Below are positions 1 through 13,100 of a DNA stretch of 64,000 nucleotides, piece after piece. A program made the position numbers and the translations under genes. A model generated the notes under the pieces. The model was not told the DNA's origin. It ran no database searches and saw nothing but the letters and a program-made list of their open reading frames with translations. Position 1 is the stretch's first letter. Each line of letters opens with the position of its first letter. Source of the DNA: Liolophura sinensis (taxonomy: Eukaryota > Mollusca > Polyplacophora > Chitonida > Chitonidae); assembly GCF_032854445.1 (NCBI RefSeq), contig NC_088305.1:30963645-31027644 (forward strand), written 5' to 3'.

Positions 1-225
1 CTTGCATTAATTGCCCAACAAAAAAATTGCCGCTTTAAAACCATTTTATAAACTACATTTCTTTATGCTTTTATTTACGCTTTTGTGTTTTGCTTTTTCA
101 TTTCTATGTGTGATACATGGACCACACTAATAATGTGAGATACCAGTTGTTTGCAATAAAAAATTTCATAATCATATTTTCAGCGCTTGAAAAAAGTTTT
201 GTGAGGCCTAGTAGAGTAGGCCCTA

Positions 226-480
226 CATTCAAAAAATCAATCTGTTAAATTTTTAACAGAAAGTCTGTTGTCTGGGTGATGCTAGAATGTATTCTGCTGT
301 TATAACATAATACTGTGTCATATTAAACATAATATCATGTTAGTTTAGAATCTTTATATGGAATTAATAGAACACACGTGTTTTATTTAACAGAATAATC
401 TGTTTCAATAACAGAATACATTCTAACATCGTTCAGATAACAGGCTTTCTGTTCACATGAACAGATCCTTTTTGTGAGCG
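226..480. mobile_element. MITE family A, copy 1 (TA-flanked, mariner-like)
   Basis: The two ends are inverted copies of each other: the left arm carries AACAGAAAGTCTGTTGTCTG and the right arm ends with the reverse complement of nearly the same sequence before CTTTTTGTGAGCG. TA flanks both sides (224-225 and 481-482), as expected for Tc1/mariner-type target duplication. It is about 255 bp with no ORF, so non-autonomous. Related copies lie at 18,228-18,790 and about 60,191-60,436. Confidence 0.7.
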
Positions 481-652
481 TAATGTTTATTCACTATATA
501 TGTAATCGAGCTATTCCATCATTAAATGCAGAGTTAACATCAGGTGAGCGCAAAGAACCCTTATAATTCAAACATTTCAGTGCAGTTTATTCAAGTATGC
601 ATATCTAATATCTAAAGTTAATAAAGTTATCTTTGGATACAGTTTACATCCG

Positions 653-855
653 GTGGCCTAAGTGCGTCCGCCTAGAAGTCGGCGGGCCTGGGTCATACCA
701 GTGTCGGTTTATGCCAAAAGGCTTAACAGTACCACAATGAGGTTAGATCAAGGAAAGAAGTATGGTTGGCCCGATTTGTCGGCGGTGTCATAAGATTGAT
801 AAAATATGAAATATGACGTAAAAACTCAAGCATACCTTCCTAAATACATACATAC
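653..855 (+). mobile_element. tRNA-derived SINE, second family, copy 1
   Basis: The head resembles a tRNA promoter: an A-box-like stretch in TGGCCTAAGTGCGTCCGCC and a B-box-like GGGTCATACC. The body contains GAGGTTAGATCAAGGAAA and ATGGTTGGCCC, and the tail reads CGTAAAAACTCAAGCATACC. The body and tail recur at about 48,519-48,722, which shows dispersal. No clear target duplication was found. Confidence 0.6.
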
Positions 856-1330
856 GCACACCCGCTTTTTGTTACCGGTACGTGTACCAGTTATAACATG
901 GTCGTCTTGATTTCCCTGAGAGAGAGAAACTATTCCTCAGCCACACCAGATTCCGTGTGATGAAAATAGTATCTACTCACACACATATATCACTGCCTGT
1001 CGACATCCGCATCCGTATTCTCGTGAAAAATAAAACTCAACTGCCTGCAGCTAGTGGGAAACATCCGGGTCATTTTGTCTGTCTCGGTACAGCTGTGACG
1101 GAAGCACTCAGAACGGCTAATCACAAGAGGTCAATCTTTATCTTGGGTAAATAATCAGGCCTGTTCTGTTCCTCAGCCAATTTCCGGCTGAACTGTTTGA
1201 ATATCTTTAAATAGCCATTCTCAGCTGAAAAGTGTGAATATCTTCAGCCCTTCTCAGCCGAACCATTTGAATATCTTGACTTCTTCCAAAATAATGAAGC
1301 TTTTAGATAACTTCTTTAAACACTTAGTCA
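856..1330. other. Unassigned intergenic sequence
   Basis: Only a short, weak ORF (957-1154) is present, and no convincing exon. A small local duplication is built on TCAGCC and TTTGAATATCTT near 1,170-1,280. Confidence 0.5.
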
Positions 1331-1384
1331 AATAACAGCCTTCACAAACCTGTAAAGTAAAATACGTTACGGTAGTGAGACCGT

Positions 1385-1790
1385 TGTCAAGTTAGTCAGG
1401 CAGCTGTGTCCTCAGTGATCAGAAGTCATATTAGTCACATCATTGTCACGTTAGTAGTACTAAAGTCACGTTAGTCACACCATTATCACGTTAGTAGTAC
1501 TATAGTCATGTTATTCGCACCGTTGTCACTTTGGTTAGTCAGGCCATTGTGGCATTAATTTATGGTTTTCAGATGGCTGTGACAATAGGCAGTTTTCAAG
1601 TTAGTCACACCATTATCAAGTTAGTAGTACTATAGTCACGTTAGTCACACCATTATCACGTTATTAGTACTATAGTCACGTCAGTCGCACCGTTGTCACC
1701 TTGGTTAGGTCAGGCCATCGTGGCATTAATTAATGGTTTTCAGATAGCTGTGACAATAGGCAGTTTTCAACCCAAACTAATTTCACGTTC
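1385..1790. repeat. Irregular tandem repeat with an approximately 165-bp higher-order unit
   Basis: Short motifs such as CACGTTAGTCACACCATTA and AGTAGTACTATAGTCA alternate. A longer block containing GGCATTAATTTATGGTTTTC and GACAATAGGCAGTTTTCAA occurs twice, near 1,550 and 1,720. The phrase GGCAGTTTTCAA recurs at about 2,285, immediately before the 28-bp minisatellite. Confidence 0.7.
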
Positions 1791-1799
1791 GTCACACCA

Positions 1800-2300
1800 C
1801 TGTTACGTAGTCCTGCAGTTCTCTTGTTAGATTGATTTCATCAGGGTTATATAGGTACATTTCATATACATCGGATGAGAGGGTTTGAACTGAAATTTGC
1901 CGTTCTTATCTACCTTGTTAATGTAATTGGTATATGACAGGTCACACATGCATCTCAGTTACGCGAAAACCGCCATTAGCGTCAACAGCGTCGGCGTGTA
2001 ATTACGAATGACACATGGCCTAGCCCATGGATGAAGCCCAGAATAATTGTAGGGTATTTACACAGCTTTACACAAGTAAAACAGAATACATTCCCTGTGG
2101 TTTTCCAGACGGGTAGTGTGTACAAAGAGATACGTGCTAACTATATTTAATACCTCCATCTATAGTACAGATGCCTTTTGCTCAAAAATGTTCTTTCCTA
2201 TACAGGTGTATATCATTTGTAAGTTGTCAGCATGGCAGGCAAGCTAGTTTTTTGGGTAACATACATATAAAATTTTAAACGTTAGGCAGTTTTCAAACCA
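1800..2300. other. Unassigned sequence
   Basis: No ORF, recognisable repeat or exon signal stands out here. Confidence 0.5.
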
Positions 2301-3695
2301 GACTAATTTATAATTGTGGTCATTGTCCGGACGGTTTATAATTTTGATCTTTGTCTGAACGGTTCATAATTGCTGACATTGTCCAGACGGTTCATAATTG
2401 TGGTCAATGTCTGGACGGTTCATCATTGTGGTAATTGTCTGGACGGTTCATAATTGTCGCCACTGTCCTGACGGTTCATAATCGTGGTCATTGTCTGGAC
2501 GGTTCATAATTGTCGTCATTGTCCAGACGGTTCATAATTGTCGCAATTGTCATAACTGTGGTTATTGTCTGGACGATTCATAATTGTTGTCATTTTCCGG
2601 ACGGTTTAAAATTGTTGTCATTGTATGAACGGTTCATAATTATTGTCGATGCCTGGACGGTTCACAATTGTGGGCATTTTCCGGGAGGTTCATATTTGTG
2701 GACATTGTCCGGACGGTTCAAAATTGTGATCATTGTCCAGAGCGTTAATTGTGGCAATTGTTTGGACGGTTCATAATTGTAGCCATTGTCCTGACGGTTT
2801 ATCATCATTGTCAATGTGTGGACGGTTCATAATTGTTGTCATTGTCCAGAAGGTTCATAATTGTCGCCATTTTCCCGACGGTTTATAATAGTAGTCATTG
2901 TCTGGACGGTTCATAATTGCTGTCATTGTCTTGACGGTTCAAGATTGTGGTCATCATCTGGACGGTTCATAATCGTGGACATTGTCCGGACGGTTCAAAA
3001 TTGTTGACATTGTCCGGACGTTTCATAATTGGGGAAATTTTCCGGACGTTTCATAATTGTGGTAATTGTCCGGACGGTGCATAACTTTGGTCATTGTCGG
3101 GATGGTTCATAATTGTTGTCATTGTCTAGACGGTTCAAAATTGTGATCATTACGTGGAGGATTCATAATTATGGTCATTGTCTGGGCGGTTCGAAATTGT
3201 GGATATTGGTCGGACGGTTCATAACTGTGGTCATAGTCCAGAGGATTCAATTGTGGTCATTGTCCAGAGGATTCATTTGTGGTCATAATCTGGAAGGTTC
3301 ATAATTATGGTAATTGTCTTGACGGTTCATAATTGTGGTAATTGCCTGAACGGTTCATAATTGTGGCCATTGTCTGGACGGTTAAATTGTTGTCAATATC
3401 TGGCCGGTTTGATTGTCGTCATTGTCCTGACGGTTCATAATGTTTGTCATTGTCTGGCCGTTTCAAATGTCATTGTCTGGATGGTTTAATTGGGGTCATT
3501 GTCTGGACGGTTCATAATTGTGGTCACCGTCTGGACTGATCATAATTATGGTCATTGTCAGGACGGTTCATAACTGTGGTCATTGTTCGGACGGTTCAAA
3601 ATTGTTTTTATTGTCCGGAAGGTTAATAATTGTGGTCATTGTCCGGACGGTTCATAATTATGGTCGATGTTTGACAGTTCATAATTGTTGATAAT
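2300..3695. repeat. 28-bp minisatellite, about 48 copies
   Basis: The core is GGACGGTTCATAATTGTGG followed by TCATTGTCC. Spacing measured between neighbouring units is 28 bp. Units are well diverged (TCCGGAC, TCTGGAC, TCCAGAC variants), with occasional short deletions. Two ORFs in it (2510-2776, 3113-3304) are by-products of the period. Confidence 0.92.
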
Positions 3696-3810
3696 GTGGA
3701 TAACGTTTGTTTCACGATGAAAAATAAATAAGTAAATAATCTCTCCAGAGTTTCTCTGAATCGAATACCGCTTATATGTTATAAACAAATATGAGAGAGT
3801 TACAAACTCG

Positions 3811-4024
3811 AAAATATTTCACTTATACGACGGTGGCGAGTATTATGGTGGAAGGAAACTGGGCAGAGCCCGGGAGACCATTCGCAGGTTGTTGCCAGAC
3901 GTTCCCACGTGCGGCCGGGGAGGAAACAAGCATGAGCTGGACCTGAACTCATTTGAGAGCCTTGAGCGGCTCCTGGGTCATTGCGCTGGACTGGCACGCT
4001 AATCACTTCGCCCACGGAGGCCCC
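3811..4024 (-). mobile_element. tRNA-derived SINE (main family), nearly full length
   Basis: On the plus strand it reads tail first, then body (GAGCATGAGCTGGACCTGAA in diverged form), and ends in the reversed tRNA-like head with GCCCACGGAGGCCCC. About 215 bp. Confidence 0.85.
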
Positions 4025-4029
4025 AGTAA

Positions 4030-4620
4030 CCATTAATTATTAACGTTTAAATCCATGTGAAGTCGACTGAGCCGCAGGCCACTTTGCCGCTTTTTGGGGG
4101 GTTAACATGCGAAATCATTTCCCCGAAACTGACAGTTTGGTCAGCAACATTTTGGCAAGCTGGCGCAACAATTCGGCAAGTTACAATTTAGCAACGAGAA
4201 ATTTTATGTCTCAACACTGTTCACTCATTACAGTGATTTTGCTGACGCCAGGCTGCAGTCTTTACTGTTTGTACACACCTAAAAGTAACTTCTGTTCCAC
4301 ACACTGACCACGGAGCATGCGCTTTCTTACAAACACATGGATAGCAGTTAATCACTTAATACAATACTTTATAGGAGGAATTTTTGGCTTTCCATTTCTT
4401 AAGATGTGTCCTATCACATAAAAGTACACGAAAACATCTCAGCTTCCTTCTTGGGGCGTAAAATGGCTTTAAAATCTAGAGCGCATGCGCCGCCCTATAC
4501 GCTCACTTTACTTCACTGCCACCAGAAGCAAATTTTGAACACAAATATTGAACAATGTCAGTGTGACTGGGATCACGGTGATGAGGCAGGAAGTGATGTC
4601 AAAAAAACCCAAACGTTGTC
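4030..4620. other. Unassigned sequence with a short degenerate repeat
   Basis: About 4,130-4,215 holds loosely repeated phrases such as GCAACATTTTGGCAAGC and GCAACAATTCGGCAAG. The phrase ACTGGGATCACGGTGATGA at about 4,566 recurs at about 22,567, each time followed by GGCTAAGCCTAT-type sequence, so a dispersed repeat covers both places. No convincing gene was found. Confidence 0.45.
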
Positions 4621-4639
4621 TCAACCATTCTTTCAATGT

Positions 4640-4970
4640 ATACCTCTGTGGTAAGGCTAAGCCTATATCTCAGTGGTGAGGCTGAGTCTATACCTCAGTG
4701 GTGAGAATGAGCTTATACCTCAGTGGTGAGGTTGAACCTATACTTCAGTGGTGAGGCTGAGTCTACACCTCAGTGGTGAGGCAGAGCCTATACCTCAGTG
4801 GTGAGGTTGAAGCTATACCTCAGTGGTGAGGCTGAGCTTATACCTCTGTGATAAGGCTAAGCCTATACCTCAGTGGTGACAATGAGGCTATACCTCAGTG
4901 GTGAGGCTGAGCCTATACCTCAGTGGTGAGGTTGAACCTATACCTCAGTGGTGAGGCTAAGCCTAAAATA
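4640..4970. repeat. 25-bp minisatellite with a hairpin in each unit
   Basis: Units read CCTCAGTGGTGAGGCTGAG plus CCTATA, with spacing of 25 bp (4,746, 4,771, 4,796). Within each unit CCTCA and TGAGG are perfect inverted repeats around GTGG. About 13 copies. Confidence 0.9.
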
Positions 4971-5099
4971 GCCGATATGTGATGACAGTAATGTTGATCG
5001 AGCGGCACACGCGCTATAAACAGTATACAACCCGCATTCAGAGTAAGTTCATCGATGACGTCATTTCTGAAAATTCGCCACCATTGACAGAAAATGGGC

Positions 5100-7500
5100 A
5101 CAAAATGAAGGTGTTATTAAGACATTTACCCTTGACTTTTTCTTTAAAACCATAATCGTCTTAAAGTACCTTTTAATGTATCTTAAACACGAATAAAGAA
5201 TAAAAGGAAGGTGGAATATTTGTCTGTAGACGGCTGATACAAATGTATGAATAAGTTATTAAAATAAGAAATGCACAAAAAAGACAAAAAAAAAAGCAAA
5301 AAAAAAAAACAAAAAACAAACAAAACCAAAAAAGCCAATACGTTTATATGGAGTAGTTCTTGTTATAATCATATAGAAAATAAAATATGTATTATTAATG
5401 TCCTGGTATTTTTATTTTCCCTCTATGTCTGTGTACTTAATGAATCTGTCGCTGGATAGGAAATGTGTAGGTCATGCTATCCGATTAAAGTAACGCAGTA
5501 TATGTTATATACCTGTACTTGTGGCTAGAAAAACGAAAGTGTTACGCAAACAATGTTTGTGAAGGAGAGTAATTACTATACAGACTTATACAAGGCTGTT
5601 TTAGTTGTCGCGGGCATGTAATTTTGCATGTCGAAAAGTCGTGGATGGAAATGTCCCTTATCAGAAAGTCGGGTGGTGAAAAGTTGCGTGCCGAAACGTC
5701 GCTTGTCGAAAGATGCGCGTCGAAATGTTGCATGCCGAGTTACCATAGTGTGTAGCGAGATGTCGCTTGTTCAAAAGTTTGCGAGTTAAAATGTTGCGTA
5801 CCAAAATCTGTTAGGACAACCTGCCACATGAAAAACCCGCCACTCACGTGTCGTCTTCGAGAGCACCCTGATTGGATTATGTTTAACGAGCTCGTGTTTA
5901 CGCAGACATTCAATTCCATGAACCCTGTCCTGAGATACCCATATTTACGCTGCTATCAGGGAGTGTGTACATAACCCAGAAAAATCCCGACAAACTTGTT
6001 ATAGCGGCAGGGTGCATGGCGTAGAAGATCGCGTGTTGCCGCGCAAAGACATTAGTAAGGACTGTGTAGGAAGTGTGAGCAAAGATCGATCAGTTGATTA
6101 AGTTGATAGACGGGCTGACTTCCACATGTATTCAATCATAAAATCGAGTCCTAACTGATTGATTATAGAGCTGAGTGATGATTGGGTATATCGGTAAAAG
6201 ATCGATGGTGTATACAAATCGCGTCATCGACTTACTGATTGATTGATTGAGTGAATATTCAAATTTTCTCTGTGAAGATATAATCTAGTCTAAACACCCA
6301 GGGTGTACAGATTGCTGCTCGTTTACTGACAACGCTCGTCCGTATGGTCATCTAATAGCTGTGGCGACAGGCCCGAATGTCAAAATAGTCGCATACATGA
6401 TTCCTCGGCTACTGACTATAACCACATATAGTTATTCGGGTTAAAAAGAAACTACGAACACTGAATTTAATACTGATAAATTCCTCTACATCTACATGTC
6501 TAAACAACATCATGTGGTACATGTATACATTATATCTGCATTCACCGGCATCCACCCTTAGCCATTTAATTAAAATTTTCGTCCTTAGTAAAAACGGTTT
6601 TAATTGCCTCCTTTTTGTCACGGAAGTGAACTTAATACTGGCAACAGTTTGATGTAAATAATTAACTTTGAGTTAATTAGATTTCAAATAATCACATTTC
6701 AATAAGGCCAAAAATGTTACTCGGAACTTCAGGAAAAACATCTATAATTTCCGCGGGCCAATCTCCACATTCATATTCAGAATCTCTGAACCTAAATTAT
6801 TTTGTACTGGATTCAATTCGTTCTGACGACCGCCAAATCTTACCTTTCTGTCCCGGTGCCGGTATATGGATCAAGTTTAATCTGGCTCTACTGTTGCCTG
6901 GAAGTAGAAACTAAAAGAGCTAGGAAGGGTGTCCGTCAGTGTTTCTGATACAAACCTACCCTATACACACACTGCTGTGGGCTCAGGGACTACAGGCCGT
7001 ACGGGTTGTCTAATCAAGCCGTGTAATACAAGCTGACGCCTATACCTGACCCAGTAGCCCTATTCCTCGAAGTGATGTAAAGTTTGGAATCCTGCCATGT
7101 TTGTCGGTATTGCGCACATTCCACTAGTGAAAGCTTTCTGAATGGCCTTTAACTGCATGTAATTGGCCTGTCTGCGCAATTACAACATAATGGTCGTATT
7201 TGTGCCCAGTTAACGACGAGACAGGCCATTATTTAGCAATGACCGTTTGGGGTCATCCTATGACCCGGAAACCAAAGATTTACCGAGAATTATGCCGTAA
7301 CGTGATTTCAGTTATACAGGCCCGTGTATTAATCACCTCATACAGTCGTGAGCTGATGGAAAATCACTCATTTTTACGCCATCACAGTTTTGGTGGATAC
7401 CTGCATGGCATTTACGCTACTTACCTGTCTTTGGTAATGCTGTTACACCATTTGTCGGGGGAGGATGAGTCACCGTCAGGAAATGGGTCGGTTAAGTACA
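5100..7500. other. Unassigned intergenic sequence; degenerate ~20-bp repeats at 5,600-5,830
   Basis: From about 5,600 to 5,830 the phrases GTCGAAAAGTCG, GCCGAAACGTCG and GTCGAAATGTTGC recur at uneven spacing and resemble an old tandem repeat. An A-rich tract lies at 5,276-5,332. Short ORFs here (for example 7200-7505, 101 codons) show no recognisable motif or splice support. No gene is called. Confidence 0.45.
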
Positions 7501-7520
7501 AGTAACATGACCCAGATATC

Positions 7521-7895
7521 ACGACCCACGATAACCGCATGCACCTGCACCTACCGTGTCTCCGACCCACGATAACCGCATGCACCTGCACCTACCGTGT
7601 CTCCGACCCACGATAACCGCCTGCACCTGCACCTACCGTGTCTCCGACCCACGATAACCGCCTGCACCTGCACCTACCGTGTCTCCGACCCACGATAACC
7701 GCATGCACCTGCACCTACCGTGTCTCCGACCCACGATAACCGCATGCACCTGCACCTACCGTGTCTCCGACCCACGATAACCGCCTGCACCTGCACCTAC
7801 CGTGTCTCCGACCCACGATAACCGCATGCGCCTGCACCTACCGTGTCTCCGACCCACGATAACCGCATGCACCTGCACCTACCGTGTCTCCGACT
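7521..7895. repeat. 41-bp minisatellite, 9 copies, very homogeneous
   Basis: Units contain CCGACCCACGATAACCGC, then (A/C)TGCACCTGCACCTACC and GTGTCT. Spacing is exactly 41 bp (7,562 to 7,603). The only common variant is GCATGCACC against GCCTGCACC. Near-identity points to recent expansion or homogenisation. Confidence 0.95.
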
Positions 7896-7899
7896 CAAC

Positions 7900-8400
7900 A
7901 CTTCCGTGTTGTTGGTGCTTACAAGTAGGCGAGACTAGTTGCGTCCCTTTGTGCTCCAAACGACGGCCTGAATTGGGATGTCCACACACAACAGTAAGCC
8001 CATAGCACAATGTTCAGGAATAACCTATTACAGCTCTACACACAGCCGCCAAACTCTATTATGCTCAGTACAATACATATCTCTCTTTTTCCACTGCTGA
8101 CACAGGCTCTCGTCTAGATGTATCTTTAAAATGTCTACTTTGACCTCACGGCTATTGTGTAGAATAACAAGATTGCTGTGTTCAGTCAGCGCAGGGATTA
8201 TTAAATGTGCCTCAACGGGAGAACAGAAGCTGTATAGTACGCATTGACGGCTCTTCGGCTGGCCCTTTGCACTAGATACACATTAAAAGGAAGTATTTTT
8301 AACTTTTATATTAAAAAATATATATATATATTTTTTAGTAAATGTTTCTTTACACGTGAATGTCCATGCAGGTAATGGTGCATGCCATACATATAATACA
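7900..8400. other. Unassigned sequence
   Basis: No supported gene or recognised repeat before the microsatellite at 8,401. Confidence 0.45.
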
Positions 8401-8402
8401 TA

Positions 8403-8497
<95 letters not shown>
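8401..8497. repeat. Compound microsatellite (CA)n(TA)n
   Basis: About 48 bp of CA dinucleotide runs directly into about 48 bp of TA dinucleotide. ORFs rich in H/T/Y/I or C/V on either strand are artefacts of the dinucleotide pattern. Confidence 0.97.
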
Positions 8498-8499
<2 letters not shown>

Positions 8500-10156
8500 A
8501 CCAAGTCAACGTAACCTCTGTAAACATGTCGTGTGCATCTTAGCGCAATCCATTACAAGTCAACACTACAACCTGAAAACTTTCATGAGGACAGGGGAAG
8601 TCACTTGTATACAAGTTCATAGAGTGTAGGTTGGTAATACTTATGTCAGAGGAGAGTCTCGTCTCTAATACTGAAGAGTTTAGGGCACGGATGACGCGAC
8701 ATCGTGTTTCAGGTTTTTCTAAAATGGATTACCCCATGGCCCCATAATTCCAGATTGAAAGTACTCTCCTTAGGCAGGAGATCATAGTAGTAAGTCTACT
8801 CAACCGCCGGTAGATTAGGATGGTCTGGCGTGAAAAGAATAGATTAAAAGGCGATTTATAGATACAGAGCAAATAATTTTTTTTTTATAACTGAAATAAC
8901 TTCAGTTATATTTTTTGTTGCCTTTTCTTTTAAGCTGCTCGTGACAAGGGAGGTTACTCTGTTGAGACAGCTTTAATGACGCTTCTGTCCCGTAATTCTG
9001 AAAGTAATTTCGGCCGAAGCTTAGTCTATTCTTTGTGCTTTTCGGGGGACGATTTGTGGATCAGCCAGTTACGTAGTACTCATGATATAGAAAGAAATAA
9101 CGATCAATCCAGCTTGCACCCTAGTCGTCATGTCGCAAGCAACGGTGCCTAACTAGAAAGGACATTTCAAATCAATGCCTGTAGAAGTAGTCTTCATTTG
9201 CATTGTAGAAAAACCTGACCAGGTTAGTAATGACAAACGTGATGCTCTAATCTATTTGTTCAAGCCAATATCGTTCAATGTTTCATGTCAGCTTACATGC
9301 AGCCTTAGTAAGTTTCAGCGTGCTGGTTCATGTAGATTTTTCTAACATGACCTATAGTGTATGTATACTGTCGGAACACTACCTCAAACGTAATTGCCAT
9401 GGTGACGTATCTTAGCACTATATGTTGTCTTGAAAATTACACCAGACGCAGTATGCGACTGTTTCGTAAAACAGCCTCCAGTACATTGCTTTGCTGTAGG
9501 TGTACATGTTACGTGTGACTATTTGTCAACCAGCATTTTCTCTGGTTTTACTCGCTATGCCATCGTTATTTTGAAACATATATCCTTATGTCCTTATTCT
9601 CGTAACCTATATACAGCAAACTTCTCTCTGTGCATTTCTGCTTTCACAAGATATAAAAAAAACTCTTGGTTATGGTGTTAAACAATCAAGTAAATGGGTT
9701 GTAAAATCATCAAAATAGAACAATAAATGTGTGACGCACAGGTGTGTAGACTGTAAAGCAAACATAAGCATACAATAATCTAGTGACGGAAGCGATAATA
9801 TTTGGTTAAAAAATATATATTTCCTCATATTTTCTTGATTACAAGACGCTGAAGTTTAACGCAGGTAACGGATTGCTCGGTTTATCCAGACAAGAAAACA
9901 TTGGGGGTAACAACGGTGTCGAAGGCCAGTAGGACATCCAACACCTAATTACTTACTAGTGAATAAATGAAACAGGGAATCTATCAATGTCACGATTAAT
10001 GTTTGTGGACTCTATCGCTGTCATTTATAGATCAGACTACTCGTGTGATGAATATGTTCTTCTAGAAGTACACAAAATGCTTAGAAAAGACTATCTATAA
10101 ACAGGCGTGTGGGTCTTACGAAACTGCATAAACCAAAAATGTCAAGAACACAAGGT
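8500..10156. other. Unassigned intergenic region downstream of the ARM/ART-like gene
   Basis: No exon with good splice signals was seen. The block at about 8,745-8,835 (GTAAGTCTACTCAACCG then CCGGTAGATTAGGATGGT) recurs diverged at about 22,265-22,310, so part of it is a dispersed repeat. The 3' untranslated region of the minus-strand gene should start just below 10,157; I found no clear AATAAA on that strand. Confidence 0.5.
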
Positions 10157-13100
10157 TCATGTTACAACTTCTTTCCTCACAAAATGTTTTAGCATATTGA
10201 ACAAAAGGTGTAAACGCTCATCACTTGGAGAAAAACCAGATTGAATCTCCTCACACAGGTCAAGCAAAGGTTTGCGCAGGCGCGTGGGAATATTGCCGCC
10301 AGTGTTGTAGAGAAGTACATTCCCTCCGATCATCAGCACACTTCTTGACGTGATGTGATGTCTCATGGTATCAAGCAGCGTTTCCAGGCCCTCATTAGAG
10401 CAAAACTCATTCCACAATGGTCTGTCTCTGCCAACAAGCCAAAAAGCCACAGCCAAAAGTTTCTGCCATGGAGTGGATCCCTTTCTCTCAAAGCAAAAGA
10501 GATCGTTTAGGACCTGTAGACACAATACCTGTAGAGAAAAATCGTTCCGAAATTGCCGCATCGCCAAGACAATCAGAGCGATCACATCGGAATTGGTAAT
10601 GTAAGTTACTCTGGAGGCGTCATTTTTCAAAACAGCCTGTAACGCCCTCAACCCTTCCATTTGAAGCTTCATATCCCCTGGGTGAGTGGACATCGCGCTG
10701 AGTACATGTTCGATGGCCTCAGTTGTCACCGGTACGTCGCCTTTGTCTCTGAACTGGATTAGTTTCACCAGAGTTCTACAAGCCTCAGTAAGAAGCACTG
10801 CATTTGCGGCGTGAGTCTTCATGGCGGTGACTACGGACGTCATGCCGGCTGATTCGGACAACATACTGGTGTTCACCGGGGCGACGGCCAGGGCATGTAA
10901 TGCCCGACAACACTGGATTTGCAAATCAGCATCTGAACGAAACTCGGCCATGATCCTGTCGATTGCCTCAAAACCTCCCCTTTCCGCGAGAGCGACAGTC
11001 GGCAGCATGTCCAAAGTGTCTACAGACTCTAGTGGCACAGAGCAGAGCTGCGCCAGTAAACTACAGCAAGAGGTCAGGATTCTCCCATTGTGGGGATGTC
11101 GCTCTATAGAGAGTATAAGATCTTGCATGAATCCCTTCCTCAACAGTTGATGGGCATGTGTCAGATCGTTTGCTAATGTGTCCACAATTTCAAGGCCTTC
11201 TTCCTGTATTCTACCGCAATACGGGAAGGACCGCAGCGCATTCAGGATTATCGATAACCTTCCGCCGTCCAACATAGTTTGTCGGTTCCGCGGGTTTATG
11301 ATAAGAATAACAATGGCTCTAAGGGCAACGGTGGCGATGTTAACGTTGTCCATGTGTTTGGACAAGGCGTTCAGTACCACGCCGATTTCCTCCACGCCTT
11401 CGGTCTCCACGACGTTGGCCGAAGACACAGATAGAGTTCTGATGGCCAGACACCCCTGGCGCTGTACACCGACATGCTGAGAGTGAGTCTTCATGGCAGA
11501 CAGCACAATTCCCATTCCTCCGGACTCGATGATTTTAAGCCGGTAGTCCGGCAGAGATTCCAATGAAGATTCCGGCAAGACGCCAGGTGGTGAACCACTG
11601 GACTTAAGGTTCTGTGAGGCCTGTTGATAAGGCCGAAACCCATTCATAGCTACGGTTCTAAGCACCTTACAGCCGTACTCCTGCACAGATGCTTCGTCAA
11701 AGTGCTGATTCATAGAGGAGAGTACACAGGCGATAACCCCGTTTGAAACAGCCAGATGTGTTTCGGAAGGCTGTTTTGTTAACTCAGATAAAATACCTAA
11801 CCCACACTCTACAACTTGTGCATTCTGACTGTGATGTCTAAGAGCAGAGGTAACCAGCTCTGAGTAGTCCGGATCGTAGGTCGTGTCCAGTTCTGCCCAG
11901 ACTCGAACGTGAGACCAAATAGCATGTAACCCTTCCACTTGTACTGGAGTACACTTACAAAAGAGAGCTAAACCTTCTTTTATCAAACACCAAAAGTCGA
12001 CACTGTTTCGAACGTGTTCATCCTGAGTTGAACAGTTCTTACTGTTGTTGTTTTTGTCAGAAAGCGTCAGTAAAGCTTGCCAGCATAGTTCGGAAGATTC
12101 GCGCTCACCACGATGAACCCGTATGGCATTCATTATCACAGAAAATCCATCGCATTCTCTTATCAGCGAGACGCAATGGGTAGCCTTGGAAAGAGAGTTA
12201 ATCACTAGACATCCTGCTTTCTGTATACCTTTAATTCTAGGATGGTTCTTCATGGAAGACAAAACAACTTCAACTAGTTTCTGATAAAGGATGACGTCTT
12301 CGGAGTCGTGGAGACAGAATGTTAAGTACTCTAGACCGTTTAAAATCAGTCGTTCGGTTTGTATGTGGCTTTGCATCGCTTGAAGAACAAGGGACACGCT
12401 CTCCGGATCAGAAAAGTGCATCACATCCAGACTCTGAGCGATTAGTTTGAGAACAGCACATCCATGACTTTGCAAAACTCCAAATGCTCTGTACATCTTT
12501 AACACATTGCGAACTGTCGATAGCAGTTTTTCTTTCTCTGCGTCAGAGCAGTCGAGCTTAGGCATCTCAGTCAACACTCTCATGCAAGCGGTTTGAACCA
12601 TTACGTCACCAGTAGCCATCCCAATGTCCAGCACACGAAGGGATTTGGCTACAACTCTGTTACTGGTCGCGTCTGCAAGCACTTTGGTCCAGTACGGATG
12701 GATACTTCGGTCCGTGACAGTCAGCGAATATTGCGGGTCAGCTGACCACTGATTGTCTACAGGTGGTGGTATTTCTTTGACGTAAATAACAGTGGAATTG
12801 TCGCCTGCTTTGGTGACTGATGTCACTTGGTAATACACTCCAGGCATCAAAAGTACGTGCGGAAAGCTGGTACAGTCGGAGAGTTGACCGACAATCCGTC
12901 CGGTCGCGGAGAGAATGTTAAACAACGTCCTGTTCTCGTGGGAAACCGACTCGAAAACGGAATTGAGTGTCTGGAAACTGTAACAACATTTGGAAAATCC
13001 ATGCCATGTAAACACCAGACCGACCGGATATAACGTTGAGACGTCACCTGACACCATGTGCCAGACGTTTCCACCAATGGATGGCAATTTCCGAAGGGCC

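Noticed and set aside
2300-3695. CRISPR-like look of regular 28-bp repeats (also at 28.5-29.9 kb)
   Set aside because: Units are contiguous without unique spacers, and the DNA is eukaryotic.
7200-7505. 101-codon plus-strand ORF
   Set aside because: No recognised motif, no splice or poly(A) context; length is within chance for this window.
8283-8629. ORFs across the CA/TA microsatellite
   Set aside because: Dinucleotide repeat translation, with no other support.
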